Below are positions 46,701-60,500 of a stretch of 64,000 nucleotides of DNA, piece by piece. The position numbers and the translations under genes are program-made. Below the pieces are notes generated by a model. The model did not search any database and was not told the DNA's origin. It saw only the letters and a list, made by a program, of their open reading frames with translations. Where the stretch lies: the NCBI GenBank assembly GCA_015143295.1, contig CM026563.1, positions 5,766,001 to 5,830,000 on the forward strand, written 5' to 3'. The DNA comes from Tetracentron sinense. Lineage: Eukaryota > Streptophyta > Magnoliopsida > Trochodendrales > Trochodendraceae. Numbering within the stretch: the first letter of the stretch is position 1; the number at the start of each line of letters is the position of its first letter.

Positions 46701-49700
46701 TTTGAGATGTACGTCACCCATGAGGCTCGCATGAGGCGTGTCTGTTGTGAGCCTCGTGGGGTTTAAGCTTCATGGTTGAGCCTCAAGGTGTTTTGTTTAA
46801 GCCTTGCCCCGAGGCGAGCCTCGAGGCATAAGCCTCACATGCTTTTTAAAACACTGATAATAACCTTCAAGAAACAGAAAAATAAAAAGCAATTGAAGAC
46901 AAGCAAACAACAAGAAGAACAAAAAAAGAAAATGATACTGAATAAAAGGAGAAAACTGTAATCTAGTCAATTTCTTTTGCAATTCAACAACATAGAATAA
47001 GAAAAAATCCATTTGAAAAACCAAATTAAAGTCCAGGCAAAAAAAAAAAACTTATAATGCTACCAAAGAAAAATTAAGTTATATTTGTCTCCAATTAAAT
47101 TAGCAAATTCATAGAATATAACTCACTGGTTCATGTCCTTGTCTGGTAACTCAGTGAAGAAAATTGTTTACTCTACACTTTGTCCCTACTTGCACTCAAG
47201 TGACCTCTCCATTCACTAAAGACCCGCTTTGAATTTCGGTTGATAGAGCTTCTGTTGGCTGCCCAGACACCGGCTTATGAGCCAAAGTGCAGGGTATGGA
47301 ACCCAGTAGCATAAGAGTGTTGCATTGATATGTTTTTCGGCCTCCTCTTCCTGTATTTCATCTGTCTATTGAAGGAGGTGAAGTGTAGTTTTGGAGTTTA
47401 GTGTTGTGGGGTTTTTGAGTAGGTGGGCCTTTGCAATTCTGAGGGTTTTGTTTGTTTGTTGGGGGGGGCTTTTGAACTGGATTCATGGGATTTTTTTTTT
47501 TTTGAAATTTCCACTTTCAGATATCTTGAAATATGAGAAATAGATCACAATCATCAATTACCTCAAGCTTCTCTAAATATTAAGGAATCCCTCTGAGTAG
47601 CAATTCTTTGCCTTTCTTGCAAGAACTTGAACGAATCAAAGACTTGGTAAGGTAACTGCTCCCTCTAAAATGAGAAGCTAAAAAAGAAGGGAAAGATCAA
47701 ACATCTTACTCCATTGCTTTCCAATACATTGACAAGGTCGTAGATCCGTTGCCGCTTAACTCTTGCAATCCCAAAAATATTTAAAAGTGCCGTCAACAAA
47801 GAGAATCACAGGCGACTAATATGAAAGTGCATGAAACTATATGGGTATTAAAGATTTGATCAAGACCTAATCGGCTCGCCGCATCAGTGATCCCGACAGC
47901 TAACTGTATCCCTGCCTCTCTTCCACTTCTCTGTTGTTCTCATTTGTCTGTAACAACACTGATCTGAACCCAATCCTCTTCATGAAGCCCCAATTTGAAA
48001 GGATAAGAACAGACAGACGCGGTGGGCAGAATTCAGGAAGATAAGAACGGAGGAGTCGCTGGGAAGAAAAGGATAAAGAACGGAGATGGAATCGCAGATG
48101 CTGTCGCTGATCGGAGGCAACATGTGGAGAAAGGAGAATATAAAGGGTCGTAATTTTAGATATTTGAAAGGGCATTTTAGGAAAACAAAAAGAGCAAGTT
48201 GAACGCCGCTTGAAAAGAGTTGTATTATAACGTTATAGATATGATGCTTATATAATACTCCTGCAGTCTTGCTATAATGCTATGTGGAACATCAGTATTG
48301 TCGCTCAGGTGTCAAGATAGGGATGATGAAGCCTGCTCGTAACTCCATGTGGATATGACTATATGAATATATGATTGACCTCCATGTAGATGTTGATAGT
48401 ATTATTTCAGTATTTACTTTTATTGTGTACGTACTATGCTGTGAACAATGTATGAATGTTGCTTGGATATCTAAGTATCAAAAATGGTTGCCATTACGAG
48501 CTTTACTCCCTAGCGTTGCCTTACATTGTTGTATTTTATATTTTGAGTAGCAATCTTCACTTTTAGCATCTCCTTAAGTTTCATTGAAGATTTTGATGTT
48601 TTTCCCTAATTCTTTTTTAAAAATTTCCCTCCAACTGGGAAATATTTCACCTAAAAATATATATTTTGTGAACTTTCTTGCAAAATTTCTCAATATTCAG
48701 AGTGCAGAATTTTCTTTTGAAATTGAAGTTTGAACCTTACTTACACCCGCATGTGAGCCGTGAGGTAAGTGTAAATGTGACTCACCATCTATTGCTCAAC
48801 AAGACTATCTCTTATGTTAAAAACCAATCTCATTGCACGGCCATGATCAGCTGTTGTATCACATATTTTCTGAAATGTATAGTGAATTCAAACCAACCAT
48901 TAGAATGTGAGGTAAGTGTGACCCACAATTCAATGGAACCATCAATATTATTGTTATATTGGAATCAATCGATGGGCATGACCAGCTGATTGTATAAACT
49001 TTTCTTTAATGTTGGAGAATGTAGTGAATTAAAAAAACATTAGACTGGATGGCTATGGTTTTCTCATAGAAACAATTTGACCAGCTGATTGTATAAACTT
49101 TTCTTTAATGGTAGAGAATGTAGTGAATTAAAAAAACATTAGACTGGATGGCTATGGTTTTCTCATAGAAACAATTTTAGAAAAATTGGAAAAATGTAGG
49201 GCTAGAAAATAAAAATAAGATTATTAATTATGAAAATTAGAAACGAATATAATTCATATATTAGTTACTTATTTGGGATTTTTTAAAGAGGTCACGAATA
49301 ATTTGTGAAATTCAAGACTTTTTCATAAAGTCATTTTTTCCCTTTCAAAAAGTCGCAAATACTTTGTAAATTAATTGTTCGATGAAGAAGTTGCAAATTA
49401 TTCGGGAATTTTTGAAAATATTGGAGAACTTTCTTACTATGTTGCGAACAGTGTTTTTAAACCCGGACTGTTCATCTACCTGTAAAAGGGGTAGGTTCCT
49501 GGTTGAATGCTTACTGTCCAGGGTGGGCCAGTTGAACTGTTGATATCACGTGTTACAAACTTACAATATAGGATAATGGCAGCATCACTTTCTTTGAAGA
49601 CTCGCTCTCTTTTTAATTAGAGAGAGTGTTAGTGAAAAACACGCGTCCTTCTCTTAATGGAAGACAATAACACATGTCTTCTCCCTAAAGAAAGTGAGTT

Positions 49701-51506
49701 TGAAAGAAAGTGACACTAGCATTGCCCTACAATATAGTATGTTATATATTAGCAAGTAACCAAGTCTTTCTTTCATCAAAACAATTCCCTATGCAACTCC
49801 CTTTACGGCAGTGTCCATGGCAGACGATGACTGTGATGGATGAATCTCTCTCTCTCTCTCTCTCTATGTGTGTGTGTGTGTAATTTATCTCTTCATCTCT
49901 CTTTGCAAACCCCGAACGGTCTCTCTTTGCAAACCCCACCTCGATTGTTGATCTTTGGCTGCGAGATATTCCCCCTTCTTTCCTTAGGAAACCCTACCCT
50001 TTTATTTCTCAAATCAAATTTTTTTTTCTTTATAAACTCTAAGTGGAGTTGGTATATATATTTAAAGTTCTTTTTAGTGCCTTAGGTGAGAAATTCTGGC
50101 CCAATTACCCGAAAGAACATTAGGAACAGATAGGTTGCTGTATTTCTGTCAAGGACCCAGTTGGGTGTCGACTCGTCGAACAGTTCAACCATTCCGATCA
50201 AATAGTGCACATAATTATGCCTGTTCTTAACACGAAACGATTTTAGTGGTTAATAAGACCATCAGTTTTATGACGGTCGGTGGTCCGAACAGACGGTTCA
50301 TCCATCTGGTTCGATCCAGGTCTCAAGATACTGGTCCAGATAATGTAACTTGGACTGTCGAATCAGATAAATTTCTGTCAAAAAGAGAAAAAAAAAAAAG
50401 GAAAAAGAAAACAGATGTTGCATCAAAGATTTATGGTCATTGGATGAATGGGACTTTGCTACCCAGTGTTGCTTGAAAGAGCACATGCTTATTAGACCTG
50501 GTTCATGGAATTCTATTATTTGAAAGTATACATTGAACGTGCCTTTGACTAGTATTTTTTACATGGATTTTCAATTGAAGATATGACCATTTGGTGGAAA
50601 CTAATGAAACATATAATGCTCTATCTCATCTTTCTTTTAACTAATTTTTTCCCTTTCTTATCTTTTTTTTAAACTAATTTTTTCCCTTTTGTATATCTGA
50701 ATATCATATTCTTGAGAATCCTAAATCCGGATACTGTTCCACATTATTGTCCAAAATCATATGGTTTTTACCAAGAATTTTATTGAAGTGTCATCTTTTG
50801 CTAGATAATTACTTCACGAAAAATATGCAAACAGCAGAAAAAACATCTTATTGGCATTTTGAATCTTATAAACATTATCATAACAAAATATCATAACTTG
50901 TAGAAAAACAAAGTTATGGATAAACTTGTCATTTTATAGGGATTCTATGTGCTTGTTTGCCATTTGCTCTGCTGAACTGAAATATTTGCCTTTTTCCGGG
51001 TCTTCATGGCAGGCGGGTGCTATGGTTTGTGATACTCAAAATGGTTATTGGAAACATGGGGCTTCGGGATTCCAAAATCATCATGTCAATCAGATGCCAT
51101 CATACTTCCAAAAGCCTTTGGATTCAAATCCGCCTCTGTATGACAGCTTTCAGGATCAACAGAAGACTGCATGTCCTCAAGGACCTAATTTACAATATCC
51201 TGCTACTCATCATGTTTCTCAGAATTACCAGCCACCCTTGCAAACTGTTCAATCTCTGGATACACGCCGTGTAAGCAAACTGCAGATTCCAACAAACCCT
51301 AGAATTGCTTCAAATTTGGCCTTGGGCTTGTCAAAAACCGATAAGGATAGCTCTACAACCGATGCAGCAGCAAAACCATCCTATATCAGCATTTCAATGC
51401 CAAAGTCTAATAACAAAGTATCATCTCTTGATGATGCTGATCCCACGCTTAAGGTGAGACTTTTGCTTTGGTTGTTCACTTCTCCTATCTCTAATTAACA
51501 TTTAGA

Positions 51507-51545
<39 letters not shown>

Positions 51546-54500
51546 CTGGGAACAGTTACTGTTGAGAACTATCCTGCATCCAAGTTCTGAAATACTTACC
51601 TGCTAAATTGTTAATTCTTTTGAAGTACTCTGTTACTTAGTTCGGTTTATTTATGCTTTGTTTACTGGTATGATATGATGTGATTATTGATCCCATGGTT
51701 TAAAATATCCATATCGATGTATGTATCAGTAATTCCATAATAGGAAATGTATCGATACTCTACGCACGGAAATGTTATAGGAAATTAAGAAAACATATGA
51801 AACTCATGGACAATTGAACCCAAACTTATTTCAATGCAAAGATAACATCAAAATATGGTAGTTAGAGTCCTATAGATACTATTTGAACTATCTATATGAA
51901 TTTCTACTAAATATTACTTCATAGAACTGCAAATACCACACACATATATGTATATACATGCTATAGTGAGAGAGAAATTTAAGCATGGTTCTTAAATAAA
52001 ACATACATTCGTGAGTAATGAAATACATTAAAAAAGAAATACATAAAGAGATGCCTTCTATAAAAAACACATTTTTTTTGATCGGCAAAAGCAATTATAT
52101 ATAAAAAGGAAGATTCACAAAAAATGAATCTCCAAGAGAAAATACAAAAACTACTCTAGAACATATAGGAAATATAAACCCCGACTACACTACAGTAAAA
52201 CCTCATCCAACCCTATCTCCTCCCCATCAAACTTAGCGGAAACCCAATCTCGCAACAACGCACACGATCTCGCACACACTCTCTCCACCGGCAGCGAAAC
52301 ATTCTCAAACACCCTCCTGGTCCGCTCTTTCCACAATGACCAAGTGATCACTCCAGGGAGAAAAGCCCAAATCTGATCCACCGGGCTATCTAGCGACACT
52401 ACAGGCCAACTGGATAGCAAAGCCTGAATGGATGTAGGAAACACCCACGCGACCCCCAATTGCACCAGAAAATACCCCCACAACCTTCTAGCAAACGGGC
52501 AATGAAGAAGTAAATGATCAACCGATTCTTTCTCCACCAAACACAAACAACAACGATTAGGGAGACTCCAACCTCGCTTTCTTAAGTTGTCCAAGGTGAG
52601 GATCTTATCTAGAAAGGCCAACCAAAGGAAAATGGAAACCTTAGAAGACAACCCATTGAACCACACCAACTAGCGCGGGAAGTCTACAATGCCGCCCAGG
52701 TTTGCTGCCTGCAGATAATCTTTCACAGAAAACCGACCACTAGAATCAATGACCCACGGCGATCACTAACTGACTCCACCAGCTTTGCCGACTCGAGCAG
52801 GGATAATAAAGATGCGAAATCGCCAACTTCCCAATCATTTAGCGGATGGTTGAAGGAGAGGTTCCAAACCACGACCCCCGCTCTCCTAGAGTACATGTCC
52901 GCAACTGACGCTGATTTGAATGGGGAGAGCAAGAAAAAAGACCTGTACCGATATTCCAAAGAGCCAGACCCACACCAATAATCAGACCAAAATTTGATCA
53001 ACGCCCCATCCCCCAACTCCAGGTGAATAAACTTGACAAACCCGGCCCAACCCGCTACGATACCTTTCCAAAGGCCCATCCCATGAGGACCCCTAGGAAG
53101 CCTAGGTTCCCAACGATCTCTACTACCAAGCCGAGCCACTATCACTCCTCTCCACAAACTACCTACTTCTAATCCAAAACGCCAAAGCCGCTTTCCCAAA
53201 AGTGCCTCATTAACTGCCTTCATTGGCCCATATACTGAGCCCCCCTCTCTCTTTAGGCCTAGAAACCCATTTCCATTTCACCAAATGAAGCTTCTTGAGC
53301 ACCACCTTCTCTTTTCATAGAAAGTCCCTTTGCAACCTTTCCAACTTAGCCGTGATTGGAGCCGGAATTCTGAAAAGGGACAAAAAATATGTTGGCAGAC
53401 TGCAAAGAACATTCTTCAACAGGCGAGCATGGTGATAGCAACAACACATGAATAAAAGCTTAACTAAGCTAAGTCGTCATCATCTCTTACGAGGTTGACT
53501 ATGTGGTTGTGACTTGTAAGGAACCTCTAGAAACTGTCTTCCAATAAAAGATATACGTTGGGCTTCTTCCTCCTTTAGAGTCTAAATGCTTTGTCTTACA
53601 ATGTTGGAAATTAGGATCCTCATCATCTAAAGAGATGAACTCTAACCCTGCTATTGCTGGAATAACAGAGAAACTTAGAGATTCATTTTTCATCTTAAAA
53701 GTCTCTATGCTTTGTTTTGTAGCTTTCTGGAAATTAATCTCCTTGTCAACCTCCTAGAGACTACATTTATAAACATACATATGAGAGTTAAGAATTTTAT
53801 TTGTTAAAAAAGGCGAGCATGGTGATAAACGGGTATGAAAACACAAACTGTAGTCACTTAGCAACTATAGGCAATACAATCTAAGTATGAAAACCTTACA
53901 TTCAATGAAATACATAAGAAAATAATGACTTTGCAACCATAAAATAAATGACATACATGATACAACCTTAATACCAGTATACCACATTGACTTGTGTGCT
54001 GGCTCGAATAATGTGGTTCAGGAAATGAATAGAGTGGTACATGATAAGTGTGCCAGACATGATTACAATAATGTGGCAAACTCATGTAAACGTGATATGT
54101 TGTTTGGTGCATCTTTATGTACGTTTGCTATTGATATTGAATGACATTTGGAGCATACACTATCCCAATCGGGTGCAAACCCGAGAATTGTGAAATCTAT
54201 GTTCCACATTCGAATTTGCTCGTTTTTTCATCCATTCCTAAGTCCTGGAATTTGGTTGAGCTGTATAAATCTAAATACCCTTAATTCCATTTATTTACAA
54301 AAAGAACCAAATAATGTTGGATTTCCTTGGTCATGGAATCTTTTTTTTTGACTGATCCTAGTCATGGAATCTTGACACCTCGTATCCATGTATGATAGCA
54401 TTGTATGTGAACTTTCTTATGTAGATATGTTTTGTTTTGCTTTTGGTTATATATCCTTTTAGAGGTTTAAGGTTTAAGTGACATCTGCTGCTTACTAACT

Positions 54501-57500
54501 ACTTGCTCCTACTGGAGATTTGCATTTAATTGATTATTCATTAAGAATATTGTGGCACTTTTAAGTTAAGATGACTCTGTTTTTTGTACTGTTCTTTTTG
54601 GAGGAAATTGTGGTTTCCTGCCCTGTTGTTTGCTTCTAGATATTGAATTTTTATTGCATTCTGATTTGATTGCAGCTTGGAATATTGCCCACATCACTAC
54701 GTGCTTATGTGGAAAGGGCTTTTGGCCGTTTCAAAGATGATTCACAGCTGGCAGCTTGTCAAAATATAATGAAGGAGGTAAAGTCACATGGTTTAGAGTT
54801 TGGTACTTACAGTTTGTAGCTTCTGATTGCAGTATCTTATGTGTATTTCATCTCCTTTTCCTTTGGCCCTCTCAACCCACTTTTGCACATGGTGTTACTT
54901 CAAAACTATAATTTGCATTCGAATTGTGTTCATTAACCTTAAAGTTCTGAGAAGTTAAAAACAGATCGTCAGTCTGCAATGAATGAAGAATGGAAACTGG
55001 GAAAAGGGAAAAGTTGAAGAAATGAATATCTCTAACACCTGTGTTTTAAATATCTAATAGTTATTACTATAATCCAAGTTTCTCTCATCATGGATAATTA
55101 TTCACGCTTTAACAATTTAACTCATTGAATTAATATCGTTCTATCAAGCTGGAGTCTAGCTATGTTGTTGAAAATATAGGTTTCGATTTGATCATGCAGG
55201 AACTCTGCTATTGATCAAATCAATTAATCTTAATTTGTAGATGGCACTTGAATAAGTTGATATCTGGGGCCTGGGCGGATCAAATCTTGAAACAATCTTC
55301 CTAACCACCCAATGCAAACCGTCAACATATTTAGCCTATGGAAAATGGATTCAGCAAGGAGATTACAAAACCATCTTCAGAATTTTTTGTCCCTTTGTAT
55401 ATATTCATAACATCTGCATCCTCGTTTGCTTGGTCAATGCCTTTGGTAAGGTTCTAAAGTTTTTTTCTCACTGAAAGAACCCCCGTGTAAGTTTTTGGAC
55501 AAAATGACTTCCACTCTATCCATCTGTACTTGTAATTCATCGTTCGTAAAATTTTTCATGAACTATGGTTCTACAACAACAATAAAAAAAATAATCATCA
55601 TCATCATTAGAGCCTCTTACTAAAACCATTGGGATCGGCTACACAATTCCTAGTTTGTGATTTCATTTTATGTGGGACCACATCTTCCTTAAAAGCATGG
55701 GGATTCTTTTTTTCTTCTCACTACCTCAATCCATGCCCTTTATGGCCTTCCCCTTGTCCTTTTCGATCCTTAAACTCTCATGGGCTTTTTTATGAAAAAC
55801 ATCATATTGTTGTTTTATATGCGTGGAATATGCATATATACGAACTTAGCTCTCTAGTCCCATCAACGAATCATTCATCTACATACAAGATACACCACTA
55901 GACCTCTTCCTGTAAATGAGCAGTTAATTTATCTATGACACTACAAAGATATGGCTTTGAGCCAAGCAGTGTGTTCAAACTTCAAAGCATCGCCTAGGCA
56001 ACGCTTAGGCGACTGTTTTGCCTAGTTGGGACCCGAGCCTGCATCGGGGTCTAAGTAGGCGCTTGTTAAGATGCAGTTGCCCGAGACCCCCTTAAAGTCA
56101 GACATTATTATATAAAATATAATTGATATATTAAAAAAATGAGTTCTACTGTATCAGGTGGCATATGAGATATTTCTTAAATAGAAAGAAGAAAAAAATG
56201 TGTAGCATATAAAAGAACGAGAAGGTAAAATTTCCCTCTATCATTGTTTTTGTTCTGTTTTTTTTTTCCCAATCTAATTTATTTCATGCTTATTTGGCAT
56301 TGATTTACTTCACTCTCGGTAGTAAACTATACTTTATTTTGCTTTTTTCCCTTTAATGTTTATAAATTACATCATGGTCTTTTTTATGTTTCATCTCTAG
56401 CGTCCAATCTTTATCTCAATAATATAGGGAAAATTTTAATTTTTATAAATTTAAGAAATAGAAAAATGCTGGTTCCCTCTAGGCATGCCTAAGCAACACC
56501 TCACATTAGGAATCCCAAAGCACCGCATGAACTCTTTGATTACATTGGCCAGGCCTTGATGTAAACCTACCATAATTGGAAACTTGTTTGTCTCTCCATC
56601 AGTTGTCTGCTAGGTACCGGGTCTACTGGCTTACTGCTCCTAATACTTATCCTTACACATAACAACATATCTAGTTGAGATTCCTTCCTTCACAGTACTT
56701 GCGAAAGTATATCTGGAGAACTTTTAAATGTGTTCTCCAAGTCAATACAGATTAAATTCCATATGAAGATTATTCTCTTCTTAAAACTTCTCCATCAATT
56801 GTTAAGTACGAATAGTCGAAGACACCCTCAATGGTTAACCTATCTGGTAGGAAGCTGGCTGGCTTTGGATATCCTTGCAATTTCATCATCACCATAATAA
56901 CCATAATAATAATACTTACATTTTGATCCTTTTTTTTTTTGTGCCAACTAATCGGAGGTATTCTCATTCTTTTCTCCTTCCATTAGAAGGATTGGATTGT
57001 AGAGATTTTTTGTTATAATAAATAATTAGTGTAATCTTTCTCAGCTGAATTTAGGAGTATTGTGAGAATATTTTAGTTTTTCTTTTACTAGATTCTTTAG
57101 TGTTAGCTGTACTTGTCAAGATCCAAAGGTTCTTTTATATTTTTATTATTAAGACACCATTTCTGACAAACTGAGATTCGGGCATCTTTATTATTTCTGT
57201 CCACTCTTTACTGTCATGTTATTGAGATTTGAGATTACTATCTGCAGAAATTTGTTGTTGCAACAAATGGGGTTGTGACATTATTTCTTTATCTGACTTC
57301 ATTAACGTGGTATTGTGACGCTCTTACTATTTTCCTTATAAAGGTTTTAGGTGAGATATTTTAGTATAATTGATCTCAAGTCTCTTTTCTTCATTTCAGA
57401 TTATTACTAAAGGATCTGCTGATGGTACACTTTTCACTCGAGACTGGGATACCGAGCCTCTTTTCCCACTACCAAACATGGATGTGGTCAAGAAGGAGTA

Positions 57501-60500
57501 TGTAACTCACTTATGTGATTTTCTGATTGATGATACAATTAGTGGGTTCATTTGATTTATCTAACCATCTTTGACTGTAACTTTCCTTGGTGGTATTTTC
57601 CTTTAATTGTTTTAGAATTGATCATGTTATCTGAGTAGGTGTTATACTGCTAAAGATAGTCTTTTAGACGGCTAGAGTATGAGTTTTTTCCTTCAATTGG
57701 GTAATCCTGTACTATTATTGTGTTCATTATGTATTTGGTGTCATAACCTCCTTTCCTTTAATTATTTTGGAATTGATCTTTTCCCATAGTGGTGTTACTG
57801 TTAAAGATGGTCTTTGAGACTGCTAGAGAATGAGTTTATTCCTTAAATTGGGTTACTCGTAGTTCTATAATTGTGTTCATTACATATTTAGTAGCTGAGG
57901 CCTAATTTTCTCTCCATTTCCTTATCAGTTTTAAGAAGCATTTTTGATGCTTCTCACATATTACTTTTGTATGAAGCATTGAAACAGCACCTTTTCTATT
58001 AAAGCACATTCAAGAAGAAAATAAGCTGCTTTTCTGTGTCGATGTATTTTTACCCAAAGATCTTAAGGAAACAAATTTAATCAGGCCTTTAAATTTACTT
58101 TTAAAAAAATATGGCTTTAAACTTTGATTCTAAAGTGCGTGCAAATTTATGATCACATATTGTATAAATTTATGATCACATATTGAATAAGCTTGTATAT
58201 GGTCATTCAATTTAATTTATAGAATTGGGCATGTGCATGGTCAGATGGCATTGCAAATCTAGGTTCGCTTCAAAATTGTAAATACGAATATACGGTTTTT
58301 TTTTGTGCTAATGTTAGAATCTGGAATGCTTGTCTTCTTTGGCAGTTCCTTATCCCAACTATTTGGGGCCAGCAAATGGCCATTCTAGAATGTGGAATGG
58401 TGTTAGACAAAAAATTTGATTACCTTACTGATTTTGCATGTCTCTTCATTGTTGTCAATTATGAAAGATCCTGAGATTTAACAGCTAGGATCCAATTTGC
58501 TGTCCAAATTGTGTCTACAACATGGTTTTTGATCTTTAGATGATGTGCTGTTTTGCAGCAGTGTACATTTTTCAATCACTGGTTCTTCATTGCCAAAATA
58601 CAAGAGTCCAAGTAGACGTGCCAAAAGTAGGTGGGAGCCTTTACCAGAAGAGAAATTGGTCGACAAACTGGCATCTGTCAATCATGTTTCAGTAAAAAAT
58701 GTTAGTTGGGACCATTTAAAAGAAAGTGGCAGAGTGGTAATCTTTTCATTCTCTTTTGCTGATTTTTATATATAATGTAGGCCTCGGGCTTTCTTTGTTA
58801 TTTATTATTATTATTATTATTTATTTTTTATTTTTTTATTTTTGTGTGGGAGGGGGGGTGTTCTCTCTTGTACGGAAACCACCATAACTATATGACCCTT
58901 TGTTTCTTGTTGACAATGATTAATTCAGAGGATTTTTTTATGCATTCTTCACTAAGTATCTACATTCGACACTAATTTCTGTTTGTTGGAAAGCAGCACG
59001 CCACCGCATTAGGATAAATGTATTAAATCTGTCAATTTTAAATCAAATCTTTGCAGTTTTCAAGTGGAAAAACTGAGAACAAGGAGGATAGTTGGAACAA
59101 TGCTAAATTCGCACCACTGCAACAGCAAACTCCGAGTAAAAATATCCAGAGGCCAGTTAAGAAGCAGCGGCTCATTGATGGTTTCAATGCTGCTAATATT
59201 GATGATGCTTCTAGTGATAGTGATAAGGAACAGGGTTTAACAGCATATTACTCTGGTGCAATAGCACTTGCAAATACACCAGAGGAAAGGAAAAGACGTG
59301 AAAATCGCTCCAAGCGTTTTGAAAGACACGGACATCGAGCAGAAACTAAGCACTTTAGATCCAAAGCTTTTGGGGCTGGAAATTTATATACTAGAATGGC
59401 TAGTGCTCTGGTACTTAACAAAAATTGTGAAGATGGTGCCAGCAGGGCAGTTGAAGATATTGACTGGGATGCCCTTACTGTCAAAGGAACCTGCCAGGAA
59501 ATTGAGAAACGCTACTTGCGCCTTACCTCTGCACCTGATCCCACCACTGTAACTACCTCCTGTCTCATTCATTCTCCTCTACATGCTTTGCGTTTAGATG
59601 GAGATTTTTAAATGATGATATTATGTACTTGTTGGTTGCTGAGTTTGTTTACATGCGTAATATGCCTAAATTGCCATGTCAAATGAAATGACAATCTTTT
59701 TGCAGGTGAGACCAGCAGAAGTGTTAGAAAAAGCTCTGCTAATGGTTCAAAGTTCTCAAAAGAACTACCTTTACAAATGTGATCAGTTGAAATCCATTCG
59801 TCAAGATCTGACTGTACAAAGGATAAGTAATGAGCTAACAGTCAAGGTATATTTCAGCATCCATTCTGCCCTCTGATTTGCATTTTTTCTTGGATATGTC
59901 ATGATTTATACATTAAAAAAAAAATATTCCTTGTATTCTTCAACTTCCATTCCATTAGTCTAGGCTTGAGGAAGACACCACCTGTTTTGGAGAAGGAGAA
60001 GTGCCTTTCGATTGCTTTTACTATTCTGCTTTGACTATTAAGTCTTTCATTTTTCTTGGTTCAGGTGTATGAAACTCATGCACGATTAGCACTGGAAGCT
60101 GGGGACTTGCCAGAGTATAATCAGGTTGGTAGTTCACTGTGATTTGATATCATTTAGTTTTGGAACTTTGCTGTTTGGCATTGCCGTTGCTCTGTTCTGA
60201 TGTAGCTTGAAGCTACTGCATATTCCCCATACAATTTAGTTGATTTCCTTGCATGGCGTAAACTTCTTTATGTGACTATTATTGATTTTTCAGTCCGAAA
60301 GCAGTTTTTTTCTCATTTTTTTTCCTGATGTGTACTGAGAAGATGAGGGGAATTGGGTGCCATTCCCAGTGTACTATTATGTACTGATACCTTCTGGAGA
60401 TTAAAAAAAGGGCATCCTAGTTGTTGCTTCCAATGGTTATTTATGTGCACTATACTTAGACCTCCATGAATTTCTCTAGCCATTACCATTTTATTTTACC

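Larger units (their letters stand above)
41104..51012 (+). other. SAC3A intron 3, 9.9 kb
   Basis: Donor TTGCAG|GTTTGG, acceptor CATGGCAG|GCG. It is the largest intron and the main landing site of the gene, holding an RTE LINE relic, two hAT elements, a Mutator MITE, a tandem duplication and the antisense ARGONAUTE/E2F fragment cluster. Stretches 41.1-42.7 kb, 44.7-46.1 kb and 49.8-51.0 kb hold nothing I recognise beyond microsatellites. Confidence 0.8.
51454..54675 (+). other. SAC3A intron 4, 3.2 kb, holding a LINE
   Basis: Donor AAG|GTGAGA, acceptor GATTGCAG|CTT. Apart from the LINE and the retroposed insert it has a TC/TA microsatellite (51509-51545) and AT-rich sequence with no recognised feature. 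The flanks at 51860-52070 and 53840-53990 share ATGAAATACAT motifs and may belong to one older repeat. Confidence 0.75.
54778..57399 (+). other. SAC3A intron 5, 2.6 kb
   Basis: Donor GAG|GTAAAG, acceptor TTTCAG|ATT. It contains the RTE LINE relic and nested hAT relic listed separately. The remainder is AT-rich without recognised features. Confidence 0.8.

Noticed and set aside
59676..59876. Separate small gene at the SAC3A exon 9 region
   Set aside because: It is exon 9 (59706-59846) read through into intron sequence; splice sites and family match show it belongs to SAC3A.
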